Source: Schleiferia thermophila
GTDB taxonomy: Bacteria > Bacteroidota > Bacteroidia > Flavobacteriales > Schleiferiaceae
Assembly: GCF_003337435.1 (NCBI RefSeq)
Contig: NZ_QPJS01000001.1
Coordinates: 202,513 to 266,512 of the forward strand
Length of the DNA: 64,000 nucleotides
Direction of reading: 5' to 3'
In this document: one piece after another, positions 47,950 to 56,770 of the stretch
Numbering within the stretch: the stretch's first letter is position 1
How the letters are laid out: each line of letters begins with the position of its first letter
The notes under the pieces: model-generated
Seen by the model: only the letters and a program-made list of their open reading frames with translations
Told to the model about the DNA's origin: nothing
Databases searched by the model: none
Program-made: the position numbers and the translations under genes

Positions 47950-49047
47950 TTAGCCCCAACGTGGATTGGGATTGACAAGAATACGCAGAAAAACGATAGC
48001 CATAAAAATTGGGTACAACAATGTGGCAGCGGCCACTTGCCAGGGTTTAACTGGATGATGCACTTCTCGGGCGTATTTGTAAATAATCCGCACGTCTACC
48101 CATGCCTTTGTCAAGACGATCACCAATGCCATTAGAACCAATGGTACCGAGGGAATAGCTATAAAAAATATTCCGTAGGTCATCAATGAGCAGTACAAAA
48201 CTAAAACCGATAGTAGAAGTGAAAATACATCTCGATAGTATATGGCCTTGCCTCCCCACCTCTGTCGTTGTGATAAAAGCTGACCTAATGAAATGGGCAT
48301 ATCTGTGACTACATACGATTCCCTGTAATCATTGAATCCGATGGACTCAGGGCCGAATTTCTCTTTGATTTTGTACAGTAAAATCACATCATCACCCGAA
48401 GCAAAGTGATGATATCCTTTATACCCGTTAACATCCATGAAAGCCCCTCGTCTGAATGCCATATGGCTACCGGAGCACATCACCGGTTTTTGCTTTTTGA
48501 TAAGGACCTCACCTGCTGCCATAAGAGCCATAAAATCGATCGCTGCAAACCATTGTCCGTTGGCTGGAGCTACACGACCGCAAACCATTTGTATATTTTC
48601 ATCGGAAAATGTTTCCAGGATACCCTCTATCCAACACCTTCCTGGACGTGTATCTGCATCTGTGCAAATTATTATTTCACCCCTGGCAATGGACACTCCA
48701 TATTCGATAGAGCTTTTTTTTCCTCTGTGAATTCGGTCGACTAGTTTGATGTTTTTTTTACCATCACTCGCTAATTTTTTTCTGAGCTTCATAAGTGAAT
48801 TTACAGAGCCATCATTTATCAAAAGGACTTCCACTTGATCTGCCAGTGGCAAATTTTCAAATGATGCCAACCAGACGAGCAGCTGCTCTGTAGCATCTTT
48901 GAAGGGAACTATTACTGTTACCTTTGTGCCGGTAGGAAGGATTGATTTCTTAATTTCTTTTGTGTTAAGAAATTTCCAGGCATTAGCAAAAAGGTTGATG
49001 TAATAAGCAAAAGGCAACAGTAATATAGTAAATAAAATCAACTCCAC
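47950..49047 (-). CDS. Family 2 glycosyltransferase, membrane-anchored
   Basis: A 365-residue enzyme: N-terminal membrane segment (LILFTILLLPFAYYINLF), GT-A catalytic domain with VTVIVPFKDATEQLLVWL, the DxD-type motif ICTDADTRPG, the acceptor region CSGSHMAFRRGAFMDVNGYK and QxxRW-like LLSQRQRWGGKA, then three C-terminal membrane segments. This is the layout of processive or lipid-linked GT2 enzymes (cellulose/hyaluronan-synthase-like). The sugar is not known. Start is GTG at 49047. The histidine kinase gene follows 12 bp downstream. Confidence 0.88.
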   Translation of the reverse strand: MELILFTILLLPFAYYINLFANAWKFLNTKEIKKSILPTGTKVTVIVPFKDATEQLLVWLASFENLPLADQVEVLLINDGSVNSLMKLRKKLASDGKKNIKLVDRIHRGKKSSIEYGVSIARGEIIICTDADTRPGRCWIEGILETFSDENIQMVCGRVAPANGQWFAAIDFMALMAAGEVLIKKQKPVMCSGSHMAFRRGAFMDVNGYKGYHHFASGDDVILLYKIKEKFGPESIGFNDYRESYVVTDMPISLGQLLSQRQRWGGKAIYYRDVFSLLLSVLVLYCSLMTYGIFFIAIPSVPLVLMALVIVLTKAWVDVRIIYKYAREVHHPVKPWQVAAATLLYPIFMAIVFLRILVNPNPRWG

Positions 49048-49079
49048 ATGGTAAAGTTAAAACAGTCAAATATTGCATT

Positions 49080-49640
49080 ATGACAATTAAAAAAAAAATT
49101 ATTTTAGGAATTGATCCAGGCACTCAGGTAATGGGTTTTGCTGTAGTGCTGGCCCAAGGTCACAGCATAACTGTACTAGAGTGCAGTGCACTGAAAATAA
49201 AAGACAAAAAAGACCCACTGAATAAGCTCAAGACTATCTTTGACGAGACATTAAAAATAATTGATGCCTTTAAAACGGACGAATTAGCCATTGAGGCGCC
49301 ATTTTACGGAGAGAATGTACAATCCATGCACAAGCTGGGACGGGCGCAGGGGGTGGTCATAGCGGCTGCCCTCTACAGAGATATGACCGTGGCTGAATAT
49401 TCACCACGGAAAATAAAACAAAGCATTACCGGAAGGGGCAGCGCTACCAAACAACAAGTGGCCGCTCTTTTAAATGCTCAATACGCATTACCACCAAAGG
49501 CTGCCGGCTTGGATGCAACGGATGCTTTGGCAGTGGCTATTACACATTTGCAACAGCAGTCTGGAAAAGTCGTCGGATCAGGAATTTCCTCCAGTTGGGA
49601 AAAATTCATCAGACTACATCCTGAAAAGATTAAAAAATAG
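49080..49640 (+). CDS. ruvC: Holliday junction resolvase RuvC
   Basis: A 186-residue endonuclease that cuts four-way junctions during recombination, acting with RuvAB. The four catalytic acids are visible: Asp12 in IILGIDPGTQVMG, Glu72 in LAIEAPFYGENV, and Asp145 and Asp148 in GLDATDALAVAITH. LGRAQGVVIAA and the Lys/Arg-rich SPRKIKQSITGRGSA segment complete the fold. Transcribed away from the glycosyltransferase across 32 bp. Ends 80 bp before the dehydrogenase gene, with no certain operon link. Confidence 0.95.
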   Translation: MTIKKKIILGIDPGTQVMGFAVVLAQGHSITVLECSALKIKDKKDPLNKLKTIFDETLKIIDAFKTDELAIEAPFYGENVQSMHKLGRAQGVVIAAALYRDMTVAEYSPRKIKQSITGRGSATKQQVAALLNAQYALPPKAAGLDATDALAVAITHLQQQSGKVVGSGISSSWEKFIRLHPEKIKK

Positions 49641-49720
49641 CGGAAAGCGCGACTCTCTTGATCAGCCGCATAGACGCCATCACTTTATTTTAGCCCAAAA
49701 TTTTTTAAAAATCCAAGATA

Positions 49721-50611
49721 ATGAAAAACATTGCTGTAATAGGAGCAGGGACCATGGGGAATGGAATCGCTCAGGTATTTGCATCCAAAGGGTACTCTGT
49801 GCACATGGTGGATATAAGTGAAGAAAACCTTCAAAAAGGAATGGCCACCATTGCCAAAAGTTTAGACAGAATGCTTAACAAAGGCGTTATAAATGACGTG
49901 GATAAAAATCAAACATTGGCCAACATTTCAACTTTTACAGATTTAAAAGCGGCTGTAAGCAAGGCGGATCTGGTAGTAGAAGCTGCAAGTGAAAATTTGG
50001 ACATTAAACTTCGGATTTTCGCCGACTTGTGCGCTTATACACCTCCCCACACCATTCTGGCAACTAATACATCCTCAATTTCTATTACAAAAATTGCAGC
50101 GGCTACCAAAAGACCTGACAAGGTAATAGGAATGCACTTCATGAATCCAGTTCCTATCATGAAGCTGGTGGAAATCATCCGAGGCTACAGCACATCCGAT
50201 GAGACGACCGAAACCATTATATCCTTGTCTGAAAAGCTTGACAAAATCCCTGTAGCCTGTAACGATTATCCGGGATTTGTATCAAACCGCATTCTTATGC
50301 CCATGATCAATGAAGCCATTATTGCGTTACATGAAGGGGTAGCTGGTGTGGCCGAAATCGACTCCATCATGAAGCTAGGCATGGCACATCCGATGGGCCC
50401 GCTGCAGTTGGCTGACTTTATCGGTTTGGATGTGTGCCTGGCTATCTTAAGAGTCCTGCAAGAGGGGCTAGGAAATCAAAAATATGCTCCCTGCCCATTA
50501 CTGGTCAATATGGTGACAGCGGGCAAGCTGGGTGTCAAGAGCGGAGAAGGTTTCTATGATTATTCAGAAGGAGCGAAAGCTTCAAAAATAAGTAAAATGT
50601 TTTTGAAATAG
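49721..50611 (+). CDS. 3-hydroxyacyl-CoA (3-hydroxybutyryl-CoA) dehydrogenase
   Basis: A 296-residue NAD(P)-dependent dehydrogenase interconverting acetoacetyl-CoA and 3-hydroxybutyryl-CoA type substrates. The N-terminal Rossmann motif is NIAVIGAGTMGNGIAQVFAS. The active-site region VIGMHFMNPVPIMKLVEIIR carries the catalytic His of the family, with DYPGFVSNRILMPMINEAI and the helical C-terminal MKLGMAHPMGPLQLADFIGL. It is the single-function type, not fused to an enoyl-CoA hydratase. It could act in butyrate/polyhydroxybutyrate or in beta-oxidation; the direction is not resolved. Its terminator is shared with the convergent lpdA. Confidence 0.93.
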   Translation: MKNIAVIGAGTMGNGIAQVFASKGYSVHMVDISEENLQKGMATIAKSLDRMLNKGVINDVDKNQTLANISTFTDLKAAVSKADLVVEAASENLDIKLRIFADLCAYTPPHTILATNTSSISITKIAAATKRPDKVIGMHFMNPVPIMKLVEIIRGYSTSDETTETIISLSEKLDKIPVACNDYPGFVSNRILMPMINEAIIALHEGVAGVAEIDSIMKLGMAHPMGPLQLADFIGLDVCLAILRVLQEGLGNQKYAPCPLLVNMVTAGKLGVKSGEGFYDYSEGAKASKISKMFLK

Positions 50612-50633
50612 TTTGTTCGTTTTAATAAAAAAC

Positions 50634-50664
50634 AAAGAGCTGTCCGACATCGGACGGCTTTTTG
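50634..50664. terminator. Bidirectional terminator between the 3-hydroxyacyl-CoA dehydrogenase and lpdA
   Basis: AAAGAGCTGTCCGA pairs with TCGGACGGCTTTTT (one G-T wobble) around a short CA-containing loop. T-rich flanks on both strands fit termination in both directions. Confidence 0.85.
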
Positions 50665-50687
50665 TATTGCAAATCAGTAAAATGAAT

Positions 50688-52085
50688 TTACATATGCAGA
50701 GCTCTTTTGCCCGTTGCATCGAGAGCTGCTTCTTTGATAGCTTCGGCAAAGGTGGGGTGTGCATGTGATATGCGTGCCAGGTCTTCGGCAGATGCTCGGA
50801 ACTCCATGGCTACTACACCCTCTGCCACCAGATCGGCAGCACGTGCTCCAATCACGTGAAAACCGAGTATTTCGTCTGTTTCTTCATGAGCAATGATTTT
50901 GACCAGCCCGTCTATATCCCCGCTTGCACGGGCCCTTCCGAGAGCGCGCATTGGAAATGTACCCGTTTTGTAGGGGATTCCTGCCTCTTTAATTTCCTCC
51001 TCACTTCGGCCTACTGAGGCCACTTCCGGCCAGGTATAGACTACGTTTGGGATGAGATGGTAGTCGATGTGCGGTTTTTGACCGGCAATCCATTCCGCTA
51101 CAAAAACACCTTCCTCTTCAGCTTTATGAGCAAGCATTGGACCTCTGACTACATCGCCAATGGCAAAAATGTGTGGTACGGATGTCTGTAAATGGTCATT
51201 TACAGGGATACGACCACGATCGTCCGTTGTCAGTCCGGCGGCCTCAAGGTTAAGTCCTTCGGTGTAAGGTCTACGTCCAATACTTACCAGGCAGTAATCC
51301 CCGGTCAATATAACCTCTTTTCCGTCGGGAGCTGTGGCACTCACTCTGACCTCCTCACCATTTCTTTCTACCGATGTTACTTTGGTGCTGAGGTAAAAGT
51401 CCATTCCTTGCTTTTTGAGCACCTTGTAAAGTTCTTTGCTTAGTGCTGAATCAAAAGATGGAATTATCCTATCCATGTACTCCACCACGCTTACCTTAGC
51501 CCCAAGGCGTTTGTACACACTGCCCAATTCGACGCCTATGACACCTCCGCCGATCACGACTAGATGTTTGGGAACTTCTTGCAGCTCAAGAGCCTCTGTG
51601 CTGGTAATGATGCGCTCTTTATCAATTTTGACAAAAGGAAGGGAAGAGGGCTTGCTTCCGGTGGCTATTACAATATATTTAGCGTTGAGTGTTGTTTCGC
51701 GCTCACCTGCCACTTTTACGGTATGAGGATCAACAAATGAACCAAGGCCGTGATACACATCTACTTTGTTTTTTTTCATCAGAAAACGGATGCCATCCAC
51801 TGTCTGATTTACCACTTTGCGCTTTCGTTCTATCATCTGAGGCATATTGACCTTTGGAGTGTCTATTTCAATGCCGTGGATTTTAAAATTTTCGAGCGCA
51901 TTGTGGTAGTGCTCTGATGAGTCAAGTAAAGCCTTGGAGGGGATACACCCCACATTTAAGCAAGTACCGCCCAGGGAATTGTATTTTTCCACTAGGGCTG
52001 TCTTAAATCCCAGCTGCGCAGCCCTTATGGCACATACATACCCTCCCGGGCCGGAACCAATCACTACAATATCGTACGAATCCAT
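50688..52085 (-). CDS. lpdA: Dihydrolipoyl dehydrogenase (E3)
   Basis: A 465-residue FAD enzyme that reoxidises dihydrolipoyl groups of pyruvate, 2-oxoglutarate or branched-chain 2-oxoacid dehydrogenase complexes. Motifs: FAD-binding IVVIGSGPGGYVCAIRA, redox disulfide GGTCLNVGCIPSK (Cys42, Cys47), NAD-binding HLVVIGGGVIGVELGSVYKR, second FAD motif IFAIGDVVRGPMLAHKA, and the C-terminal His-Glu pair in SHAHPTFAEAIKEAA. Which complex it serves is not clear; no E1 or E2 gene is adjacent, although an E1 fragment is at the left end of the window. Confidence 0.96.
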   Translation of the reverse strand: MDSYDIVVIGSGPGGYVCAIRAAQLGFKTALVEKYNSLGGTCLNVGCIPSKALLDSSEHYHNALENFKIHGIEIDTPKVNMPQMIERKRKVVNQTVDGIRFLMKKNKVDVYHGLGSFVDPHTVKVAGERETTLNAKYIVIATGSKPSSLPFVKIDKERIITSTEALELQEVPKHLVVIGGGVIGVELGSVYKRLGAKVSVVEYMDRIIPSFDSALSKELYKVLKKQGMDFYLSTKVTSVERNGEEVRVSATAPDGKEVILTGDYCLVSIGRRPYTEGLNLEAAGLTTDDRGRIPVNDHLQTSVPHIFAIGDVVRGPMLAHKAEEEGVFVAEWIAGQKPHIDYHLIPNVVYTWPEVASVGRSEEEIKEAGIPYKTGTFPMRALGRARASGDIDGLVKIIAHEETDEILGFHVIGARAADLVAEGVVAMEFRASAEDLARISHAHPTFAEAIKEAALDATGKRALHM

Positions 52086-52104
52086 GTAATAATAAATTTA
52101 TTGG

Positions 52105-52647
52105 TTAATATTCATCGGGGTCAATCTCGTGAAACCCATCCTGGAAATCTTCATCGTCTGGATAGTCTTCGTCTTCGTCGAAGAGAAATTCATCTTCTGA
52201 TGTTCGTTTTGCTGATTTTCGGTCTTCCTCAGAAAAAAATCTCACCGGAGGCTCAGCGGGTAAGACTCCGATGCTGTGTATTAAGCCTACGGGAAGTGCA
52301 GGACCCTGCTTCTTCTTTTCAACATAAAAGGTCCACATGTTTAAGAAATCATAGACATACAACAGACGCTGATGATTTGTAAAATATGCTTCTACCGAAA
52401 CTTCATTCATTGAAAGTGGAACATTGTCGCCCTCCCCGAGTGGAATGAGGGGTATTTCGTCTAATTGTTCCCAGTTTTCATTGGTGCGATAGAAAGAAGC
52501 CAGTTCACCTGGCTGTAGACCAAAACTTTGGATTATCAAGGTGTGAAGGTCTTCTAGGGATTTACTGCCTTCAATTCCTAATTCTCTGATTACATTAGAG
52601 TTATCATCGTCAAGGGTGACTAGAAAAACAAAATTCTCCATGCTCAT
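52105..52647 (-). CDS. pRiA4b ORF-3-like protein with acidic tail
   Basis: A 180-residue protein with the pRiA4b ORF3-like fold (PF07929): FLVTLDDDNSNVIRELGIEG, LEDLHTLIIQSFGLQPGELA, SFYRTNENWEQLDEIPLIPL, QRLLYVYDFLNMWTFYVEKK. The last ~40 residues are strongly acidic (EDEFLFDEDEDYPDDEDFQD). In databases such proteins are sometimes labelled as IS1096 passenger proteins, but no transposase or terminal repeats are nearby. Function unknown. A TACCTTTG box overlaps the copA end just upstream, giving its own promoter. Nineteen bases separate it from lpdA. Confidence 0.78.
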   Translation of the reverse strand: MSMENFVFLVTLDDDNSNVIRELGIEGSKSLEDLHTLIIQSFGLQPGELASFYRTNENWEQLDEIPLIPLGEGDNVPLSMNEVSVEAYFTNHQRLLYVYDFLNMWTFYVEKKKQGPALPVGLIHSIGVLPAEPPVRFFSEEDRKSAKRTSEDEFLFDEDEDYPDDEDFQDGFHEIDPDEY

Positions 52648-52661
52648 GTATTGGATGGGGA

Positions 52662-52669
52662 CAAAGGTA
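52662..52669 (-). promoter_or_regulatory. -7 box (TACCTTTG) before the pRiA4b-like gene
   Basis: TACCTTTG on the minus strand fits TAnnTTTG and lies 15-22 bases before the ATG at 52647, within the 24-bp gap after copA. It implies a leader of about eight bases. Confidence 0.45.
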
Positions 52670-52671
52670 GC

Positions 52672-54867
52672 TTACAAGACCTTTGTGTCTGGAGAATGAT
52701 TTCTCAATCTTAAACTGTTTGCCACCACACTTACACTGCTGAGCGCCATGGCGGCTCCTGCCCAATGAGGCTTTAGCAGAATGCCAAAGGAAGGATACAA
52801 TGCCCCGGCAGCGATAGGAATAGCTAAAATGTTGTAAAAAAATGCCCAGAAGAGATTTTGATAAATGATGGTTCGAACCTTTTTGGAATATCCAAATATC
52901 CAGGCTATATGTTTGGGGTTATCGTCTTTGACAATTACCTGAGACGACTCAAGCGCCAAATGAGCTCCACTGCCCATGGCTATTCCCAGGTCGGCCGTTG
53001 AAAGTGCTGCGCTGTCGTTGATGCCATCACCAGCCATTGCTACTGTTATTCCTCGTTTTTTCCAATCATTAATAATTATCAGTTTTTCTTCAGGGCTACA
53101 CTGGCTGTAGTAGTTTTTTATGCCTGCTTCCCGGGCTATCATGGTCACTGAATCATGACTGTCACCTGAAATAATACTTGTGCCAATTCCTAATTCCTCC
53201 AGTTTTTTTACAGCTTCTTTTATTTCAGGACGAATGCTGTCTGACAGGGTCACAGACGCCAGCACTTCAGTGTCTGTAAACAGGAAAAAATGACTTTGTT
53301 CATTTGTTGACGGTTTGCTTTGGGATTGTATAAGAATTTGGTTCATCCAAAGGCTGCTACCCAGATAATACTTTAAACCTTTATGGATGGCTTCAGCCCC
53401 TTTGCCTGGAATATATCGGACCTGGTCGAGTGCAATTTCTGGAGTGAGACCTTTGAAGTATTCCAACACAGCCCCGGCAATTGGGTGATTGGAATGCATC
53501 TCCATGGCGACCAGGAGTTGGTCGACAAAGGTTTTCTTATCCTGGTGGTAATAGTTGATATTTTTTATTCTTAATTTTCCTGTGGTCACTGTACCGGTTT
53601 TGTCAAAGAATACATGTTTCACAGTAGATGCGATTTCCAGTGACTGAGCATTTTTTATCAAAATTCCCCTTCGAGCTGCACTCCCGATAGCATTGACTAC
53701 CGCTGTGGGTGTAGCAAGTCCTAATGCACATGGACATGCCACTACCAGCACTGCAAGGGTACAGGAGATCCCGGTGAGTAGAAATTCTTTCCCACCAAAA
53801 ATCAGCCATAAGAGCAAAGTCATCAAACTTATTGTTAAAACCACGGGAACAAATACCGCAGAGATTTGGTCAGCAATTCGTTGTACTGCTGGTTTTGAGG
53901 ACTTTGCATTTTCTACCAGTGTTAGAATTTTAGAAAATCGAGATTCGGCCCCTGTGCTTTGGGCTCTGTACGTAAAGCTACCATCTACGATCAAAGCTCC
54001 TGCAAATACTTGATGGCCTTTTTCTTTGGCTACGGGCAGTGATTCGCCGGTCAGCAGACTTTCGTCCACCCACGCATTTCCATCTTCCACCATGCCATCC
54101 ACGGCCACTCTGTCGCCGGTTCTACCCAGGAGCAGATCACCCGGCCGAAGAAGTTGAAGGGGTGTGTGTTCCTCACGACCGTTGACTATTCGGATGGCAC
54201 TGTCGGGAAGCATCGAGCTCAGCTCATCCATGTAGTCAGTGGCTTTCAGGCGCGATTGCTCCTCGAGAAATTTACCCAGCAATACAAAAGCGATGACCAT
54301 CGCTGCAGGTTCATAGTACGTGTGTATTCCAAAATAGGGTTTTGCAATCTCCGGAAAAAAAGTGATAAGCGAACTAAGCAAATAAGCTGTTCCGGTACTG
54401 ATGGCTACCAATGTGTCCATACCGGCTTGCTTTTTAAGAGCCATTTTCCAAGCATGTACAAAAAACCTTTTGCCCAGCAAAAGAATAGCTGATGTAAGTA
54501 CCCATAGTGTAAGGTTAGCTGCTTTGTGATGTATCCATCCCATGGCAATGACCATTACCGGCGCCGACAGTGCCAGGCTGGCAAAGGTTTTTGTCTTTAG
54601 CTTCCTGAAATTCTCAAGTTCAGTTTCCCTAATTTTTTTGTGGTTGTATTCAGTGATTTCAAGGTCATAGCCCAGTTGTCTGACGGCTATTTTTAGCTGT
54701 TGTGGGTCGATGGTTTCTTCGTCAAATTCTACCAATGCACTTGCTGATGCGTAGGAAACTTCGGCATGTTTTACACCAGGTTGTTTTTTCAGTTCCTTTT
54801 CAACGGCATTGGCACATGCAGCACACGACATGTCCAGTACCGGGAAGGAGGCTTTTACCGTTTTCAT
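52672..54867 (-). CDS. copA: Heavy-metal (copper-type) translocating P-type ATPase
   Basis: A 731-residue P1B-ATPase that exports copper(I) from the cytoplasm. Order: N-terminal heavy-metal-associated domain with the CxxC in LDMSCAACANAV (Cys15, Cys18), membrane helices, actuator loop (LLTGESLPVAKE), the intramembrane metal site CPC in VVACPCALGLATPTAVV, phosphorylation loop with FFDKTGTVTTG, ATP site with the SNHPIAGAVLE His-Pro motif, GDGINDSAAL hinge, and two last helices. CPC points to Cu(I)/Ag(I) rather than zinc. Twenty-five bases after a GAF histidine kinase on the same strand. No CopY/CueR-like regulator is visible. Confidence 0.92.
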   Translation of the reverse strand: MKTVKASFPVLDMSCAACANAVEKELKKQPGVKHAEVSYASASALVEFDEETIDPQQLKIAVRQLGYDLEITEYNHKKIRETELENFRKLKTKTFASLALSAPVMVIAMGWIHHKAANLTLWVLTSAILLLGKRFFVHAWKMALKKQAGMDTLVAISTGTAYLLSSLITFFPEIAKPYFGIHTYYEPAAMVIAFVLLGKFLEEQSRLKATDYMDELSSMLPDSAIRIVNGREEHTPLQLLRPGDLLLGRTGDRVAVDGMVEDGNAWVDESLLTGESLPVAKEKGHQVFAGALIVDGSFTYRAQSTGAESRFSKILTLVENAKSSKPAVQRIADQISAVFVPVVLTISLMTLLLWLIFGGKEFLLTGISCTLAVLVVACPCALGLATPTAVVNAIGSAARRGILIKNAQSLEIASTVKHVFFDKTGTVTTGKLRIKNINYYHQDKKTFVDQLLVAMEMHSNHPIAGAVLEYFKGLTPEIALDQVRYIPGKGAEAIHKGLKYYLGSSLWMNQILIQSQSKPSTNEQSHFFLFTDTEVLASVTLSDSIRPEIKEAVKKLEELGIGTSIISGDSHDSVTMIAREAGIKNYYSQCSPEEKLIIINDWKKRGITVAMAGDGINDSAALSTADLGIAMGSGAHLALESSQVIVKDDNPKHIAWIFGYSKKVRTIIYQNLFWAFFYNILAIPIAAGALYPSFGILLKPHWAGAAMALSSVSVVANSLRLRNHSPDTKVL

Positions 54868-54892
54868 TGTATTGCCCTAAGATTACATATCA

Positions 54893-56113
54893 TCAGAAAT
54901 TGTATAATGTAATAGCGAATTCACTTCCTTTACCGGGTTCAGAATAAGCTGTTATTTTTCCTCCCAGCATTTTAACCAGGTCAAAACACATTTTCAGTCC
55001 GAATCCTGTACCTTTTTCTCCATGCGTTCCGAAAGTTGATTGAATTTCGCTCATGGTATTAATGGCATCGAGCTGTTCTCTTGTCATTCCACATCCTGTA
55101 TCCTTTACTTTTATAGTGATGTGAAGGTCTGCAGAGACTGCAGCCAGGTGAATTTTTCCGTTTTGGGTAAATTTTGTTGCGTTTTGAATGATGTTTCGCA
55201 AGATTATTTCCAACAGATCGCGATCAGTGTTAAGAATGATATCGGCAGGAATATCATTGATGAGTGTAATATTTTTTGAGTTGAGAATCAGCTGAAAGAG
55301 TTTTACAATTTCATCAACCAGTTTTTTAAGACTCAGAGGTTCTAAATTTATCGACCGGTTGGAAGTATTTAAACTCCACTTTAGCGTGTCATTTACCATT
55401 CTGAGTGTAGAACGCACCGAGTCAGAAAGTTCTTTGAAGGTTTCAGTTTCATCTGTCGGGTGAAGATATCCATTTGAAATTAAATCCAAAATTCCGTTGA
55501 TGGATGTCAGAGGGCCGCGGATATCATGAGCCAATAGTTTCAGAGCTTTGCTGACAAAGTCGTTTTTTTCTTTTAATTCTTGTTTTTGCTTTTGGAGGCG
55601 CTCGATGAGTTTTTGTTGTTTATTGTTAATGAGTCTTAACTCAATGAGATTCATCACTTGTCGACCAAGTATTTCCAGTGCACGGTGTTGCAGTGGGGTG
55701 AGATCTCTTGATTCTGTATCGAGGATGCAGAGAGTACCTAATTTTTTTCCAGTTCGGGTTTTGAGAGGTATGCCGGCATAAAATCTGATACCGTCATTTA
55801 TTACAAATGGATTGTCGTAAAATCTTTCATCCAGTAGAGCATTTTCAACTATAAATACTTTGTCCTGGAGAATTGCGTGGGCACAAAAGGCCAATTCCCG
55901 AGGTGTTTCATCCAAATCAATCCCTTTTTTTGCTTTAAACCATTGTCGGTTTTTGTCGATCAGAGATACCAGGGAAATGGGAGCTTGGCAAATAGCGGAT
56001 GCAAGTTCTACCAATTGGTTGAAATCTTCTTCTGAAGGTGAATCGAGAATTTCATAACGATACAACTCTTTTAATCGCTCATCTTCATCTGCCGGAATTG
56101 GAGCGGCAATCAT
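54893..56113 (-). CDS. GAF-domain sensor histidine kinase
   Basis: A ~406-residue soluble kinase. The start is taken at ATG 56113 (MIAAPIPADEDERLKELYRY), because the longer frame begins with a TTG inside a -7 box. Domains: GAF (~15-165; FCAHAILQDKVFIVENALLD, RFYAGIPLKTRTGKKLGTLC), coiled coil (QQKLIERLQKQKQELKEKND), HisKA with phosphoacceptor His in KLLAHDIRGPLTSINGILDL, and HATPase with IIQNATKFTQNGKI (N), VKDTGCGMTREQL (G1) and HGEKGTGFGLKMCFDLV (G2). There are no membrane segments. It has no adjacent response regulator. The copA gene follows 25 bp later, so a metal-related signal is possible but unproven. Confidence 0.87.
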   Translation of the reverse strand: MIAAPIPADEDERLKELYRYEILDSPSEEDFNQLVELASAICQAPISLVSLIDKNRQWFKAKKGIDLDETPRELAFCAHAILQDKVFIVENALLDERFYDNPFVINDGIRFYAGIPLKTRTGKKLGTLCILDTESRDLTPLQHRALEILGRQVMNLIELRLINNKQQKLIERLQKQKQELKEKNDFVSKALKLLAHDIRGPLTSINGILDLISNGYLHPTDETETFKELSDSVRSTLRMVNDTLKWSLNTSNRSINLEPLSLKKLVDEIVKLFQLILNSKNITLINDIPADIILNTDRDLLEIILRNIIQNATKFTQNGKIHLAAVSADLHITIKVKDTGCGMTREQLDAINTMSEIQSTFGTHGEKGTGFGLKMCFDLVKMLGGKITAYSEPGKGSEFAITLYNF

Positions 56114-56131
56114 AATATCAAATATTTGATT

Positions 56132-56139
56132 CAAAATTA
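56132..56139 (-). promoter_or_regulatory. -7 box (TAATTTTG) of the GAF histidine kinase
   Basis: TAATTTTG on the minus strand fits TAnnTTTG. It overlaps the alternative TTG start codon (56134) and so supports the ATG at 56113, with a leader of roughly 12 bases. Confidence 0.5.
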
Positions 56140-56203
56140 GTACTACCTGTCATATTACTATGTGCCTAAGGACACAAAGATGGAGTCAGCTGTTGTGAGA
56201 AAT

Positions 56204-56689
56204 TTAAATAAAGTATTTAAAGGACCGGTTTGTAAAGGCAAATGGCAAAAAGGTATAGATATCGGGAGCTATCAACACCTTTCCACTTCCATTGACTAGG
56301 ACTATCTCGATGGGAGTGGATTGCATCGCTCTATATTCGGCAAACACCTGAAGGCAAGCTCCGCAAGGTGGTACTAGGTTTTCACCTTTGATTTGAGGCA
56401 CTGCTACAGCAGCCTTTACCAAGTATCGGTCTCTTTTGTCAAAACCAAATTTAAAAAGAGCCACCCGTTCGGCACAAAGTCCGCTGGGATAGGCTGCATT
56501 TTCCTGATTAGCGCCTGCCACTATTTCGCCGTCGCTTAGCAGCAAAGCCGCCCCTACATGGAATGACGAGTATGGGGCATGGGCATTTTGGGAAGCATTT
56601 TTTGCATGAATTATTAATTCTTTAGTTCGCTCATCCAGTTTGCTTTGGATAGTTTCCTTGTATGATAGTACTAACTTTACTTCACTCAT
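56204..56689 (-). CDS. cdd: Cytidine deaminase
   Basis: A 161-residue zinc enzyme deaminating cytidine and deoxycytidine to uridines in pyrimidine salvage. Zinc and proton-transfer residues: Cys72-Ala-Glu74 in YPSGLCAERVALFKF, and Cys109/Cys112 in LVPPCGACLQVFAEYR. NAHAPYSSFHVGAALLL is the substrate-binding N-terminal motif. The homotetrameric short type. The gap upstream holds the terminator of the preceding T9SS cargo gene, so cdd is probably transcribed on its own. Confidence 0.94.
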   Translation of the reverse strand: MSEVKLVLSYKETIQSKLDERTKELIIHAKNASQNAHAPYSSFHVGAALLLSDGEIVAGANQENAAYPSGLCAERVALFKFGFDKRDRYLVKAAVAVPQIKGENLVPPCGACLQVFAEYRAMQSTPIEIVLVNGSGKVLIAPDIYTFLPFAFTNRSFKYFI

Positions 56690-56715
56690 ATAGTATAGTA
56701 GCAGGGTTACAAAGA

Positions 56716-56744
56716 AATAAAAAGCCGCCCGATTTCGGGCGGCT
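56716..56744 (-). terminator. Intrinsic terminator of the 653-residue T9SS protein gene
   Basis: AGCCGCCCGA (56723-56732) pairs with TCGGGCGGCT (56735-56744). On the minus strand the stem is followed by TTTTTATTTC, a U-tract. It lies 27 bases after the stop at 56771. Confidence 0.88.
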
Positions 56745-56770
56745 ATTAGAGAAAGCGAAAGAATCGTGAC

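Noticed and set aside
52105-52647. Possible insertion sequence, because the protein resembles 'IS1096 passenger' annotations
   Set aside because: No transposase, terminal inverted repeats or target duplication around it; the family is common as a single chromosomal gene.
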